Notes: generated from the letters alone by a model not told the origin. DNA of 64,000 nt from Sphingomonas cavernae (GCF_003590775.1 NZ_QYUM01000003.1:126501-190500), one strand, 5' to 3'. Numbered from the stretch's first letter, positions 9,393 through 18,401 are shown. Made by a program: numbers and translations.

Positions 9393-10142
9393 GTGAGCGG
9401 AAAGGAAGCGGTGGGGGCGAAGCCAGAGGCCTTGGGCGGAAGTAGGGCCGGTCAGCCTACTCGGCCGATGCGCCAAAAGACGCCGGGCGTTCGTCAGTCC
9501 ATTCTGGAGGTGGCCGCCGCCCTCTTTGCGGAGCGCGGCTATGCGGGCACTAACCTGCGCGACATCACCAATTCCCTGGGAATGAGCCGGCCAGGGCTAT
9601 ATTATCATTTTCCAAGCAAGGAGAAGCTCTTAGAGGCGCTGGTCGAAGAGATAACGTTCTCCGGGCAGGAGCGATCGGAAACCATCGTGCATGATGCCGG
9701 CGCTTCCCCGCGCGCACGACTGCATCAGCTGGTCGCATCAAGCCTGCAATGGATGCTGGAGCATGGGCAGTTGTTTCGGGCACTCGCAGGCTCGGAGAAT
9801 GATCTCCCCGCCGATCTTCGGACAAAGCACGACGATAGCAAACGAGCGGTGCTGAAAAGTTATATCGAGGTCATTGAGGAAGGGATTTTGACCGGCCATT
9901 TCCGCCCGGTCGACGCGACGGTCGTTGCATTCGGCATCATCGGAATGTGCAACTGGACCGCCTGGTGGTTCAAGGCGGATGGCCGCAGGTCTTTGGACGC
10001 CGTGAAGGAAGAGCTTGCCGAAGCAGCGGTCCGAACCGTCCTGCGCGTCGACGCGCACCGGACTCGCAGCGAATCGCTGGCCGATGCCTTTCGAATATTG
10101 CGCGAGGACATTAGCCATCTCGAACGACTGTCGAGCGAATAG
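9393..10142 (+). CDS. TetR-family transcriptional regulator
   Basis: One-component repressor of 249 residues. An N-terminal HTH of about 47 residues (from VRQSILEVAAALFAERGYAG through MSRPGLYYHFPSKEKLLEAL) follows a 30-residue charged leader. The C-terminal ligand domain contains GMCNWTAWWFK, a pattern I associate with KstR2-type regulators that sense acyl-CoA thioesters. GTG start at 9393 with GGGGA upstream; an internal ATG near 9468 would give a more typical length. It sits in the middle of the catabolic cluster and is the only regulator there, so it is the natural candidate for binding the four GTCA-N6-TGAC sites. Ligand identity is inference. Confidence 0.9.
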   Translation: MSGKEAVGAKPEALGGSRAGQPTRPMRQKTPGVRQSILEVAAALFAERGYAGTNLRDITNSLGMSRPGLYYHFPSKEKLLEALVEEITFSGQERSETIVHDAGASPRARLHQLVASSLQWMLEHGQLFRALAGSENDLPADLRTKHDDSKRAVLKSYIEVIEEGILTGHFRPVDATVVAFGIIGMCNWTAWWFKADGRRSLDAVKEELAEAAVRTVLRVDAHRTRSESLADAFRILREDISHLERLSSE

Positions 10143-10293
10143 GCTGGGCGCTGGCCGCTGAAACGGCCATCCTGCTAAATCCCTTTGGTTCTTATTCTTT
10201 GGAACGCACCGGCTTTTGACGGCCGGCCTGACCGTGGATGCAATATTTCCGTCAGAAACGACCGACAAGTCTCCATTTTGGCCGTTCAAATCC

Positions 10294-10333
10294 TTGACAA
10301 CCATCCTCATACGTCAAATAACTGACTCATGAG
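10294..10333 (+). promoter_or_regulatory. Promoter with operator-like site D
   Basis: TTGACA at 10294-10299, 17-base spacer, AATAAC at 10317-10322. The AATAAC is the spacer of GTCA-N6-TGAC (10313-10326). The flanks extend the symmetry: left arm CTCATACGTCA and right arm TGACTCATGAG pair at 9 of 11 positions, the best palindrome of the four. It lies 25-52 bases upstream of the SMP-30 start. Confidence 0.65.
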
Positions 10334-10357
10334 ACGGTTTGAGAAGGAGGCAAGGCT

Positions 10358-11242
10358 GTGGAAAAGGCATTGACGGCGCGTCGGATCGCCGAAGGCTTGC
10401 TGTTCGGCGAAGGTATTCGGTGGCGCGGCGACGAAATCGTGCTCTCCGACATGATCGGCGAGCGCGTCGTGGCCGTCGATCCCGCTTCGGGCGCGATCCG
10501 CACGTTGTTCGATCAGGGGATCAGGACCAACGGATTGGTCGTGCTCGACGATGGCTCGATTCTCGTACTGTCGATGTATGACACTAAGGTTCTGAAACTC
10601 GCGCCCGACGGCGCGGTAGAGACATATGCTGATTTGTCCGGCGTCGCCACCGGCTATCTGGGGGACGTCGTGATGCACGCGAGCGGCGACCTCTATGTGG
10701 ATGATGTCGGCGTACGGCCTTTCCACGGAGAGCCGCTCAAGCAGATTGGCCGGGTGATCCTCGTCAAGCCGGATGGATCTCTGTCGCCGGTCCTGGAAAA
10801 CCTATCCTTTCCGAACGGAATTGTTATCTCAGCCGACGGACGAACCCTCTTTCTGGTTCAATCCTTCCTTTCTCCTCCCAGCATCACAGCTTTCAACATT
10901 CGGGCCGATGGCTCGCTTGGCGATCCGCGCCCGTTCGCGACCGCCGAGAGCCTGATCGATGGACTGACGGCGGACGACGCGGGCGGAATCTGGGCCTGCG
11001 TGCCGCATGAAAATGAAATTCGGCGGTTCGATTCCGGCGGCGAGATCACGCATCGTGTGCTTTTCGGAAACTATGAGCCGATTGCCTGCACGATCGGAGG
11101 TCCGAACGGGACGGTTATGGCCGTCACCGCGATCAAGTCTCTGGAAGGGCGCAACATTTTCGAGGAGATGCAGGCAAAAAAGGTTCGCGCCGACATTTTC
11201 ACGGTCGATGTTCCATTCGCGAACCGGTTGAGCCGGCCTTGA
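10358..11242 (+). CDS. SMP-30/gluconolactonase-like lactonase
   Basis: Six-bladed beta-propeller hydrolase of 294 residues that probably opens a lactone. Likely metal and catalytic residues are Glu18 (FGEGIRW), Asn153 (SFPNGIVIS) and Asp201 (IDGLTADD), as in the SMP-30 family. GTG 10358 follows AAGGAGG at 10344-10350. First gene of an operon running through 13.34 kb and placed just behind operator D. In a flavin-monooxygenase pathway a lactonase could deal with a ring-derived lactone; that role is inference. Confidence 0.85.
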   Translation: MEKALTARRIAEGLLFGEGIRWRGDEIVLSDMIGERVVAVDPASGAIRTLFDQGIRTNGLVVLDDGSILVLSMYDTKVLKLAPDGAVETYADLSGVATGYLGDVVMHASGDLYVDDVGVRPFHGEPLKQIGRVILVKPDGSLSPVLENLSFPNGIVISADGRTLFLVQSFLSPPSITAFNIRADGSLGDPRPFATAESLIDGLTADDAGGIWACVPHENEIRRFDSGGEITHRVLFGNYEPIACTIGGPNGTVMAVTAIKSLEGRNIFEEMQAKKVRADIFTVDVPFANRLSRP

Positions 11243-11352
11243 TGTAGCGGTCGAGCCGTTCGGTGCAACCGGAACTGGGAGGGGCTCGTGGCGCGTTCGC
11301 GATAGCCCACCGCAATCTGGCTTGCAGCTAAATTGAGACGAGGAGAAATCAT

Positions 11353-11925
11353 ATGCCAAGTCTGAGTGGCGTGCATCACACGGCCCGACCCACTTGGAAG
11401 CTGGCCGAAACCGTCCGCTTCTATCGGGACATTATCGGCCTGCCCGTTTTCCATGCGGTATCCGCCAAGGGGTGGGGGCCGGAAAATCACCCGGATTTCA
11501 TCCATTTCTTCTTCGATTCCGGTAACGGCAGCACGATCGCCTTCTTCTATTATTTCGGGGAAGACGAGCCCGAGCACGAGGAGCCGAGCGCCTGGCATCG
11601 CCATTCGACGCACACCGCCTGGCGCGTCGAAAACGAACAGCAACTGCTCGACTGGAAGGAGCGGTTCGAAGCGCACGGCATCGAGGTCATGCAGGTTCGT
11701 CACGAGATCATCGATTCCATTTATGTGACCGACCCCAATGGATATATGGTCGAGTTCACGCTCCAAGTCCGCGAACTGACAGAATATGACCGGCTCGACG
11801 CGAGCCTGACGCTCGACGCCGCGATTGCTATCGAACAGGAACGCGGCACGCGTCTTACTGAAATCGAAAGCCTCTGGCGCCGCAAGGCCGACCTGGTGAA
11901 GTCGAAACTGGCGGAGGTCGCCTGA
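11353..11925 (+). CDS. VOC (glyoxalase/bleomycin-resistance/dioxygenase) superfamily protein
   Basis: Protein of 190 residues with a vicinal-oxygen-chelate fold: LSGVHHTARPTWKLAETVRFYRD at the start, HTAWRV in the middle and YVTDPNGYMVEFTLQ near residue 130. Members of this superfamily are glyoxalases, extradiol dioxygenases or epimerases; this one cannot be assigned to a reaction. AGGAG precedes ATG 11353. One base separates its stop from the next gene. The C-terminal 45 residues form an amphipathic tail beyond the fold. Confidence 0.8.
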   Translation: MPSLSGVHHTARPTWKLAETVRFYRDIIGLPVFHAVSAKGWGPENHPDFIHFFFDSGNGSTIAFFYYFGEDEPEHEEPSAWHRHSTHTAWRVENEQQLLDWKERFEAHGIEVMQVRHEIIDSIYVTDPNGYMVEFTLQVRELTEYDRLDASLTLDAAIAIEQERGTRLTEIESLWRRKADLVKSKLAEVA

Positions 11926-11926
11926 T

Positions 11927-12184
11927 ATGCCGTCGGTCTATGTGCTCGCCGTTCCCGAATTCATCGCCCTTGCCGATGTCTCGCGCGAGGATCCGAAGCT
12001 GTCAGTTTCGGACGTCGGTTTCGGATATCTCCGGATCGACGCCGAGGACGAGATAGTCTTCGAGCGCCGGAAGCTCGGGTTCAAGCCCGCCGTCTGGTAC
12101 AGCGCCTTTACCGGCGGGATCGAGGGAAGGATAGTCGAGTTTGGACGCGATGTCGTCCGTATCGTATCGGATAGTGAAGAATGA
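11927..12184 (+). CDS. Small conserved-operon protein of unknown function
   Basis: An 85-residue acidic protein without signal peptide, membrane helix or a motif I recognise. The pattern is beta-rich (YVLAVPEF..LADV, FGYLRIDAEDEIVFERR, KPAVWYSAFTGGIEGRIV). It starts one base after the VOC stop and its stop overlaps the monooxygenase start by ATGA, so it is firmly embedded in the operon. A small partner subunit or accessory factor for the monooxygenase is possible but unproven. Confidence 0.7.
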   Translation: MPSVYVLAVPEFIALADVSREDPKLSVSDVGFGYLRIDAEDEIVFERRKLGFKPAVWYSAFTGGIEGRIVEFGRDVVRIVSDSEE

Positions 12185-13341
12185 GGATAGCTGTACTGGG
12201 AGGCGGTCCAGGCGGCCTCTATTTCGCGCGCCTGGTCCGTCGGGCTTGGCCGGACTGGCCTGTCGACGTGTTCGAACAAAACCCGCACGATGCGACTTTC
12301 GGTTTCGGCGTGACTCTAGGCGGCGCCGCGTTGGGACGGATCACCGATGCTGACCCCGAACTCGTCGGGCGCATTGCAAAGGCGTCGGTTTTCAACAATC
12401 GGCAGAATATCGATCTCAACGGGAGCGAGATCCTCCTGGAATATGAGGTCGAGGGCGCGAGCATCGAACGCTTGACGTTGCTGACGCTCATGCAGGAACT
12501 GTGCGAGGCGGTGGGAGTCAATATTCGCTACAATCAGCGCGTTGCGTCCACGTCGGAACTCTCCGGCTACGACCTCATTATCGGGGCGGATGGCGCGAAC
12601 TCGATGGCCCGCCAGGAGCGGGCGGCTGCCTTTGGTGCGAATAGCCGCGTCCTCAATAACCGTTTCGCCTGGTATGGCGTGCGCAAGAAGCTCGAACCTA
12701 ATGCGCTGGTGTTCCGCTCCGCGTTCGGCGGTGCGCTGGTTGCCCATTATTATGCTTATACTCCCGAGATGAGTACCTTCGTCGCCGAAGCCGACGAGGC
12801 AGCATGGGTGAACGGTGGGCTGGGTGACATGACCGACGATCAGCGGCGTAGCATATTTGAAGAGCTGTTCGCGCCGCAGCTCGAAGGGGCGTCGCTCATC
12901 GAGAATAATTCGATCTATCGGCAGTTTGCCGCAGTGAGTGTCGATCGCTGGGTCGATGGCAATGTCGTTCTGATCGGGGATGCCCAGCGGGTCGCGCATC
13001 CCTCGATCGGCTCGGGTACGCGACTGGCGATGGATGACGCCCAGGCACTATTCGATGCGTTGCGTGAGCAAACCGAGCTTCCTGCGGCGCTCGAACTTTT
13101 CGAGCGCCGACGCCGGCCGGTGCGCGAGAGGTTCGCCGAAGCCGCACAGCGCAGCTTCGACTGGTACGAGCGGGTCGGCGAGGTGATGCAGAAACTGCCG
13201 ATCGACTTCGTGTACGATTTTCTGACGCGGACGGGGCGGATCGACGATACGCGCCTGATTTCCTACGTGCCTGACTTCGCGACGTTATATGCTAAACAGC
13301 GTGGTTTTGATGTTCCGTTACGGCAGCCTAGGGGCAGGTGA
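12181..13341 (+). CDS. FAD-dependent monooxygenase, aryl-CoA hydroxylase type
   Basis: Group A flavoprotein hydroxylase of 386 residues. The FAD dinucleotide motif is GGGPGG at residues 7-12, DLIIGADGANS near 135 is the second conserved motif, and GDAQRVAHPSIGSG with Asp267 is the third. The last motif closely follows the GDA.HTAHFSIGSGTKLAM wording of salicylyl-CoA 5-hydroxylase and anthraniloyl-CoA monooxygenase, so I expect an aryl-CoA substrate. That agrees with the EntE-like ligase at the start of the window: in the known salicylate route via CoA, a salicylyl-AMP ligase and a salicylyl-CoA hydroxylase work in one pathway. NAD(P)H would supply electrons. Confidence 0.85.
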   Translation: MRIAVLGGGPGGLYFARLVRRAWPDWPVDVFEQNPHDATFGFGVTLGGAALGRITDADPELVGRIAKASVFNNRQNIDLNGSEILLEYEVEGASIERLTLLTLMQELCEAVGVNIRYNQRVASTSELSGYDLIIGADGANSMARQERAAAFGANSRVLNNRFAWYGVRKKLEPNALVFRSAFGGALVAHYYAYTPEMSTFVAEADEAAWVNGGLGDMTDDQRRSIFEELFAPQLEGASLIENNSIYRQFAAVSVDRWVDGNVVLIGDAQRVAHPSIGSGTRLAMDDAQALFDALREQTELPAALELFERRRRPVRERFAEAAQRSFDWYERVGEVMQKLPIDFVYDFLTRTGRIDDTRLISYVPDFATLYAKQRGFDVPLRQPRGR

Positions 13342-13704
13342 AAGCGGGCGCCGTCGTGAATGACGCCATCGATTCTGAAAAGGGTCCGTGGCCCGGCGGG
13401 CCTTCCGAGTGGAAAAGCGGCGCTCGGTGCCTTGTCGGCGCCATCGCCGGTTATGCGACGGGCTTCGGCTTTATGTATTTCAGCGCCAACCTGTTTATCC
13501 AGCCCATGCGCGAAGAATTTGGCTGGACGGCGTCCGAGGCGACCTTCCTGCCGATCACGACCTTGGTAATGGCCCTGCTTTTCCCGGTGTCCGGGCATCT
13601 GGTTGAGCGTTTTTGGAGCACGCCTACTGGCTGCGACTGGGCTGTGTGGGCTCGCCCTATGCTATATCCTGCTCGCCTGTATTCCTATTGACGTGCTCCC
13701 CTGA
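13338..13704 (+). pseudogene. MFS transporter, N-terminal fragment
   Basis: GTG 13338 overlaps the monooxygenase stop, so this was the last operon gene, likely a substrate importer. Two transmembrane segments are readable (CLVGAIAGYATGFGFMYFSA and the stretch ending MALLFPVSGHLVERF). At 13610-13614 a run of five T shifts the frame; dropping one T restores the MFS-like reading VERFGARLLAATGLCGLALCYILL. The restored frame ends at 13702-13704, where the IS-derived sequence begins. About 120 of the usual 400 or more residues remain, so the protein cannot transport. Confidence 0.8.
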
Positions 13705-13793
13705 TTGTTACCAGTCAGGGGTAGAGTCTCGCTCCTTCTGAGCTGCACGCCGATCCTGGACCAGCTGGCTGGAGGCTTTCCAGCGTGCCGACA

Positions 13794-14222
13794 TCAGGGC
13801 GGGCCATGTGCCGCTGATGCCAACATGAGCGATATCGGCGGTTTGTTGCCGATCGCGCTGTGCGGTCGTACTTCGTTGTAGTCTCTACGCCAAGCCTCGC
13901 ATTTGCGGACCGCGTCATCCAGGCTCATGAACCAGTGCGCGTTCAGGCATTCCGCCCGGAACTTGCCGTTGAAGCTTTCGATGAACGCATTGCCCGTCGG
14001 CTTGCCAGGCCGGGAGAAGTCGAGCGTCACGCCTTTCATGTAGGCCCACATGATCCAGCCCGCGGGAGATAAACTCGCTGCCCGGATCGAGCCAGGATAG
14101 CCGACTTCGGTAGCAGGATCGTTCCCACCGCAACACGCTGCAGGCCCTGCGGATGCCGACCTGCCATGTGCTGCGGATATCATCGACCAGCTGGCGCCGC
14201 CGATCAGGCCTCAGAGCTTTCG
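13794..14222 (-). pseudogene. IS3-family orfB transposase with internal deletion
   Basis: The N-terminal part ([16 protein letters not shown]...RACSVLRW) and the C-terminal part (RPGKPTGNAFIESFNGKFRAECLNAHWF...RPHSAIGNKPP) are both recognisable as IS407-group orfB. The roughly 150 residues between them, which would hold the first two acidic residues of the DDE site, are missing. A frame change also lies near DPGSEF. No active transposase can be made. Confidence 0.8.
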
Positions 14223-14477
14223 CGAAACGACATCCTGCAACATCGCCTTGTCCAGGCTGAGCTCTGCAACCAACCGCTTGAGCTTCGAATTCTCCTCCTC
14301 AAGCTGGCGCAACCGCTTCATCTCCGACGGCATCAACCCAGCATATTTCTTGCGCCAGTTGTAGTACGTCGCCTCGCTGATTCCTGGCTTGCGGCAGACC
14401 TCGCCAACCGATGTCCCGTCGTCCGCCTGCTTGAGCACGAAGGCTATCTGCGCCTCGTTGAACTTCGATCTCTTCAT
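14211..14477 (-). CDS. IS3-family orfA
   Basis: An 88-residue HTH protein, [20 protein letters not shown] through a leucine-zipper-like [20 protein letters not shown] and DVVSRKL, the standard orfA of IS407-group elements. It would normally be joined to orfB by a -1 frameshift; orfB is defective here. Confidence 0.85.
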   Translation of the reverse strand: MKRSKFNEAQIAFVLKQADDGTSVGEVCRKPGISEATYYNWRKKYAGLMPSEMKRLRQLEEENSKLKRLVAELSLDKAMLQDVVSRKL

Positions 14478-14523
14478 CTCATACTCTGTATCCTGGCCCT
14501 GCAATCATAACTGGTATTTTCCA

Positions 14524-14818
14524 GCTCAAAACGGTCCAGAATTCCGGATGCGTCACCGCCCAGATTCGAGTGCGGCCTGACGTGATTGTAATCGTGGCGC
14601 CATGCCATGAGCACGAAACGCGCATGCGCCAGTGACGTGAACAGGGTTTCGTTGAGGCATTCGTCGCGCAGGCGCCCGTTGAAGCTCTCGACGAAGCCGT
14701 TCTGCATGGGCTTGCCCGGCGCTATATAATGCCACTCGACCTGACACTCCTGCGACCAGCGCAGGATCGCCGACGAGGTCCGCTCGGTGCCATTGCCGCG
14801 CACATCGAGTCTGCCCAA
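14524..14818 (-). pseudogene. Second IS3-family orfB, C-terminal fragment
   Basis: The readable part [19 protein letters not shown] then [17 protein letters not shown] and RPHSNLGG is the end of a different IS3-group integrase. It is cut on its upstream side at about 14818, where an XRE gene fragment begins, and runs into the neighbouring IS end on the other side. Confidence 0.75.
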
Positions 14819-15116
14819 TCAGGACGGATGTTGCCGGCGGGGTAATTCCGAGCGCCTCCATCAGCGCCATGGGCATCAGAAAGAGGATGCGATTGATGAA
14901 GTCCAATGCCGTGACCCTGGTAAAGATCGCATCGAGATCCGGCAGGGCTTCGACTGCCAGATAGGAAGATTCGATGGTGATGCCGAGCGCCCACAGCATC
15001 CGGCGAACTTCGCGGAACTGAGGCTCGATCCTGTCATTTAGCAGCCGCCAGATGCGGTCTTCGCGGATGCCCGACCGCTTCGCCAATTCCTTTTGTTGAA
15101 TGTTCTGGCGGGCCAT
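14819..15116 (-). pseudogene. XRE-type HTH regulator, 3' truncated
   Basis: About 100 residues starting MARQNIQQKELAKRSGIRED, a Cro/C1-type HTH, followed by a hydrophobic helix-rich part (FINRILFLMPMALMEALG). The frame runs without a stop into the IS3 fragment at about 14818, so the C-terminus is lost. ATG 15116 is the likely start; a TTG at 15149 would add 11 residues. Confidence 0.65.
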
Positions 15117-15525
15117 CGTGGCGTGAATCAGAGGGATATAGCCCCGCAAATTATCAATAAGGAGCCTCAGAGGGCGTCAATCAAGGTAGCTGCTCACTGG
15201 GGTGTATCGCCGACGGCGGCGTAAGCGCGCAGTCTTCTCAAAATGTAAGAAATGGTCACATCGCTATCGTAATCGCAACATCGTTTGATCAACTAAGGGT
15301 GTCCACGATATTCGCGACATGTAGTAAGACTATCGGAATACGTCTGCACGTGCCGTAATGTAAAATACTGTTGGTTCGCAGGGCGCTCGGAGCACTGGTG
15401 CCTGCATTTACCCAAATTTACATACAGCCGGATTGCTCTGGGGTTTCGCGCTCCTGCATGAATGGTCGTCAGCGCGCGTTGCCGACGGATAATAGCGAGC
15501 CTATAGGCGAACGGGAGCAGAAGAT
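15117..15525. other. Intergenic stretch, nothing recognised
   Basis: Lower-GC DNA between the truncated XRE gene and the 93-residue protein. I see no reading frame, tRNA or clear hairpin. It probably contains the promoters for both flanking genes. Confidence 0.4.
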
Positions 15526-15807
15526 ATGAGTCTGGAAGAGCTTGAGCGGATATGTCGCCGGGGTGTCGATACCAACAGCCCCGCGCAGCTTTCAGCGAAT
15601 CAATGCTACGACGTCCTCACGGCGCTGGAACAATTGTCACGCAAATTGGTCAATGAAGGCGATGAGGGGAAAGTCGATCGCGGTGCACGCGCATTACTTG
15701 ACGCGCTCTATCCTGGTCGCCGATGGGAAAATCAGGCGGATTACCTGCAGAAAGCGCTGAAGACGCATGTCAGAGCGGTGTTTCAGGCGGTGACAGCGTC
15801 TGATTGA
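15526..15807 (+). CDS. Hypothetical protein, 93 residues
   Basis: Mostly helical and soluble (LEELERICRRGVDTN, CYDVLTALEQLSRKLVNEGD). GGGAG lies 8 bases before ATG 15526, which supports translation. I do not recognise the family. It stands alone among pseudogenes and may itself be a leftover of an acquired segment. Confidence 0.55.
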   Translation: MSLEELERICRRGVDTNSPAQLSANQCYDVLTALEQLSRKLVNEGDEGKVDRGARALLDALYPGRRWENQADYLQKALKTHVRAVFQAVTASD

Positions 15808-15855
15808 TTTAGGTTTGTTGACATGGCGCTGGCCTCGTCCGCCGCTATCCGCCTA

Positions 15856-16789
15856 TGGCATCTTTTGGTGCATCAAGAATACCACGAAAAGCGTGCCTGA
15901 GATCAACTTGCCCGAAGAGATCGCCTATGCGCGAAAAAAAGGGCGCGTGGTAGCGGCTCTGGATGCATTCAGAGGCGGCCAAGGGCCACATGATAAGGGC
16001 CTTTCCGCTTTACGAGCAGTGGGGCATCGACGGCGTGATGGTCGATTTCTTCGATTGCGACGACCAGGATACCGTCGTCTTCATGGAAGAACTGCTGCAA
16101 CTGGCGGCGAAGCATCATCTGAACGTGACGTTGCACAATGTTTACAAGCCGCGCGGTGTCGGGCGGACCTATCCAGCTTTGCTCTCCATCGAACCGCCTT
16201 CAATGTGGAAGACCACCAGTGGGATGCGCGTGGCAGCACGCCGGAACATGAATTGATGATTCCCTTCGTGCGCATGCTGGCCCGACCGGTGGATTTTCAT
16301 TCAGGATCTTTTCGCAACGTCACGGTAGAGCAATTTTATCCCCGTAATCCGGGGGCTCTCACGATGGTACCCGTACGCGTCCACTGGCGAGATATGTTGT
16401 ATATGAAAATCCCTTGCCGATGGCGGCTGATCTTCCGGCGATATATATGGGCGGCCGGGCCTGGATTTCATTGTCAAACTCCCGACTTCGTGGGACGAGA
16501 CAAGGGTGCTCGAAGGCTCTGTAGGCTACTATATCACCGTGGCGAGGCCGCGCGGCAAAGAGTGGTACATCGGCAGCATGGCCGACAATAGCGCGCGGGA
16601 ATTGACGATCGCACTAAGTTTCATCTGCCGCGAACATTCCCTGCGGAGATTTACGCTGACGACCCCGCTGCCCCCGATCGGCCGACGAAATTGATTCAGA
16701 AACGAATAACGGTGACTTTCACGGACACCATCCATGCCATCCTGGCGGCAGCGGGGGGACAGGCGATCCATTTGACGCCGGACAAGTAA
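15856..16789 (+). pseudogene. GH97 glycoside hydrolase remnant
   Basis: The C-terminal half of a family 97 alpha-glucosidase/galactosidase can be followed across at least four frame changes: EINLPEEIAYARKKG, then LWMHSEAAKGHM and YEQWGIDGVMVDFFD, then KWDARGSTPEHE-like text (reads QWDARGSTPEHELMIPF), then RVLEGSVGYYITVARPRGKE, then LIQKRITVTF and the stop at 16787. The N-terminal half is absent. It is clearly inactive and was probably a periplasmic carbohydrate enzyme. Confidence 0.8.
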
Positions 16790-17102
16790 AGGGTCTGACT
16801 TTACCGGTGTTCGTCAGTATCGAATATCCAGCTGTCCGAGAGCTTGCCCTGACTGCAAGTCTCCGGCTGATGGACGAAAGGCTCGGATCACCGCACATCG
16901 CCCTGCGCTGGCCTCCGGGCTGTACCCGATAGGCGCCCATTTGCGCCGGAACTCTTGCTGGCTGTCAATCGGCGTCCAATCGGCACCCCCGATCAGCGCC
17001 GAACGGGGAGCCCCTTGGCAGGAGGGCGCGCAATGATGGTTGGCGCGAGATTCTGCTGGTGGCGTAGGGAGGGCGTAGCCCGACCGGAGCCAGCAGCAGA
17101 GC
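16790..17102. other. Junction between GH97 and relaxase remnants
   Basis: No gene is visible. At about 16966-17005 there are short repeated units (AATCGGC occurs twice, with GTCCAATCGGCACCCC) that resemble the ends of IS21-like elements, which would explain the join between two unrelated pseudogenes. This is a weak call. Confidence 0.3.
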
Positions 17103-17940
17103 GAAGCGCCGTTCTACACGGCACCGCGACGGCGTTGAACTTCACTATGGGCGCGACGACTTTGCCGATGAACGCACTCTTGTGCGCACGCTGTCGCGCG
17201 AGCGCGCCAAGGACATGGCGTGCGACCATGACCGCGCCGATCGGGGGCGCGCCTTTGCCGAGCGGCGCGGCATCGGCGAGCGGCTCGCTGAGCTTGTCCG
17301 CAAGGCGGCCCAAAGGACGCGTCAGATCGTGGACAATCTCCGGACAGGGCCGCGCGCGCCTGCGCCGCAGCCCGAGCGCAGTGCATTCACGCCCAGGCCC
17401 GACCCGCACCACGCGGTCGCGCGGCATGGTCGGATCGTCTCGGCGATCCTGTTCGCACAGAGCGTGGGCGATCCGGCATCGCCCGAGCAGCGCGTCGAGC
17501 TTCATGCGAGCCGTGCTGCGCTCGACAGGCTCGCCCCCTGCGGCTCGCACGACCTGGAGGCGGCCTTTGCCGCGGACCGGGGGCTGATCCGCGAGGCTGC
17601 TGGGGGACAAACCCAAAGGGCGATCCGCGCGATGCAGCTCGAAGCCGAGCTGCGGACCGATCCCAGGTTGCGCGCCGATATGTTCATCGAGCGCTGGCAG
17701 ATGCTCGACCAGAAGCGCCAGCGGCTGCTTGGGCAATATGAGGAGCGCGCCGCGAGCAGGGTCACCCAGACCATGGCGGAAATGGCCAAAAGCCTCGAGC
17801 GCGATCCGCAGCTCGAATCGCTGCTGCGCGGTCGCCGACACCAGCTCGGGCTTTCCAACATCCCTGAGCGCAGCCTCGACCAAAGCCTTGCCGATATGAT
17901 CGGGTGGGGCAGGAGCCGGGGGCCGAGCATCGGGGTGTGA
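17103..17940 (+). pseudogene. TraA-type conjugative relaxase, C-terminal remnant
   Basis: The frame reads RHRDGVELHYGRDDFAD then LVRTLSRERAKDMA, and ends SLERDPQLESLLRGRR through SLDQSLADMIGWGRSRG. This matches the linker and C-terminal end of Ti-type TraA relaxase/helicase proteins. The N-terminal relaxase and helicase domains are missing and no credible start exists, so it is a fragment of an older conjugative element, distinct from the relaxase at 63381. Confidence 0.7.
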
Positions 17941-18401
17941 GGATGGGCGGCTTTCATCGTGCCGCTATCCTGCGACAGCGCAGCGCACCTTTGAGGCGTC
18001 GCGCAATTGCGTCGTTTGTGAACGCGACGGCAGATGCGCACGCGGATCGCACCCTCGGAAAGTGGCGTATAACGGCATGCACGCGTGCGTGAGATGTGTC
18101 TCGAATTTGCGCGCTCGATGCGGAGCATCGCAGCTCTGTCCGTCGCTTCGGTCGGCTGACATCATGCATCGACCTTGCTCCGGTCCGTGGGGTTCTCCAG
18201 CGCGACGCCAATCCAAAAGCGCTCGACGCCTGATCCCGGCGTTGAAGGCGTTGGAGCAAGCCGGTCCCGATGCGCGATCACGATTGGCGCGGGCACCGAA
18301 CCGTCCGGCTCTGCGTCACCGTGCTGAACATTTTACCATAGTTAACACGCACATGGCCGTGCCTGCCTCTAAGCCGTCCGCTACGCTTCGAAGGGGGAGA
18401 C
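17941..18401. other. Intergenic stretch upstream of the TPS locus
   Basis: No gene is recognised. It must hold the promoter of the tpsB operon; the AT-richer patch at 18325-18350 just before the gene is the best candidate, but I cannot name its boxes. Confidence 0.4.

Larger units (their letters stand above)
13698..14520 (-). mobile_element. Defective IS3-family (IS407-like) element
   Basis: Carries an intact orfA and a broken orfB on the minus strand. The left end begins with a hairpin, CCCCTGA at 13698-13704 pairing with TCAGGGG at 13715-13721, and shares TACCAGT with the inward-read right end near 14515. Boundaries are approximate because the inverted repeats are imperfect. It truncates the MFS gene on its left and abuts another IS3 remnant on its right. 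Confidence 0.65.

Noticed and set aside
17103-17940. Intact plus-strand gene from 17182
   Set aside because: The text continues as TraA upstream of the apparent start and lacks the catalytic domains, so it is a fragment.
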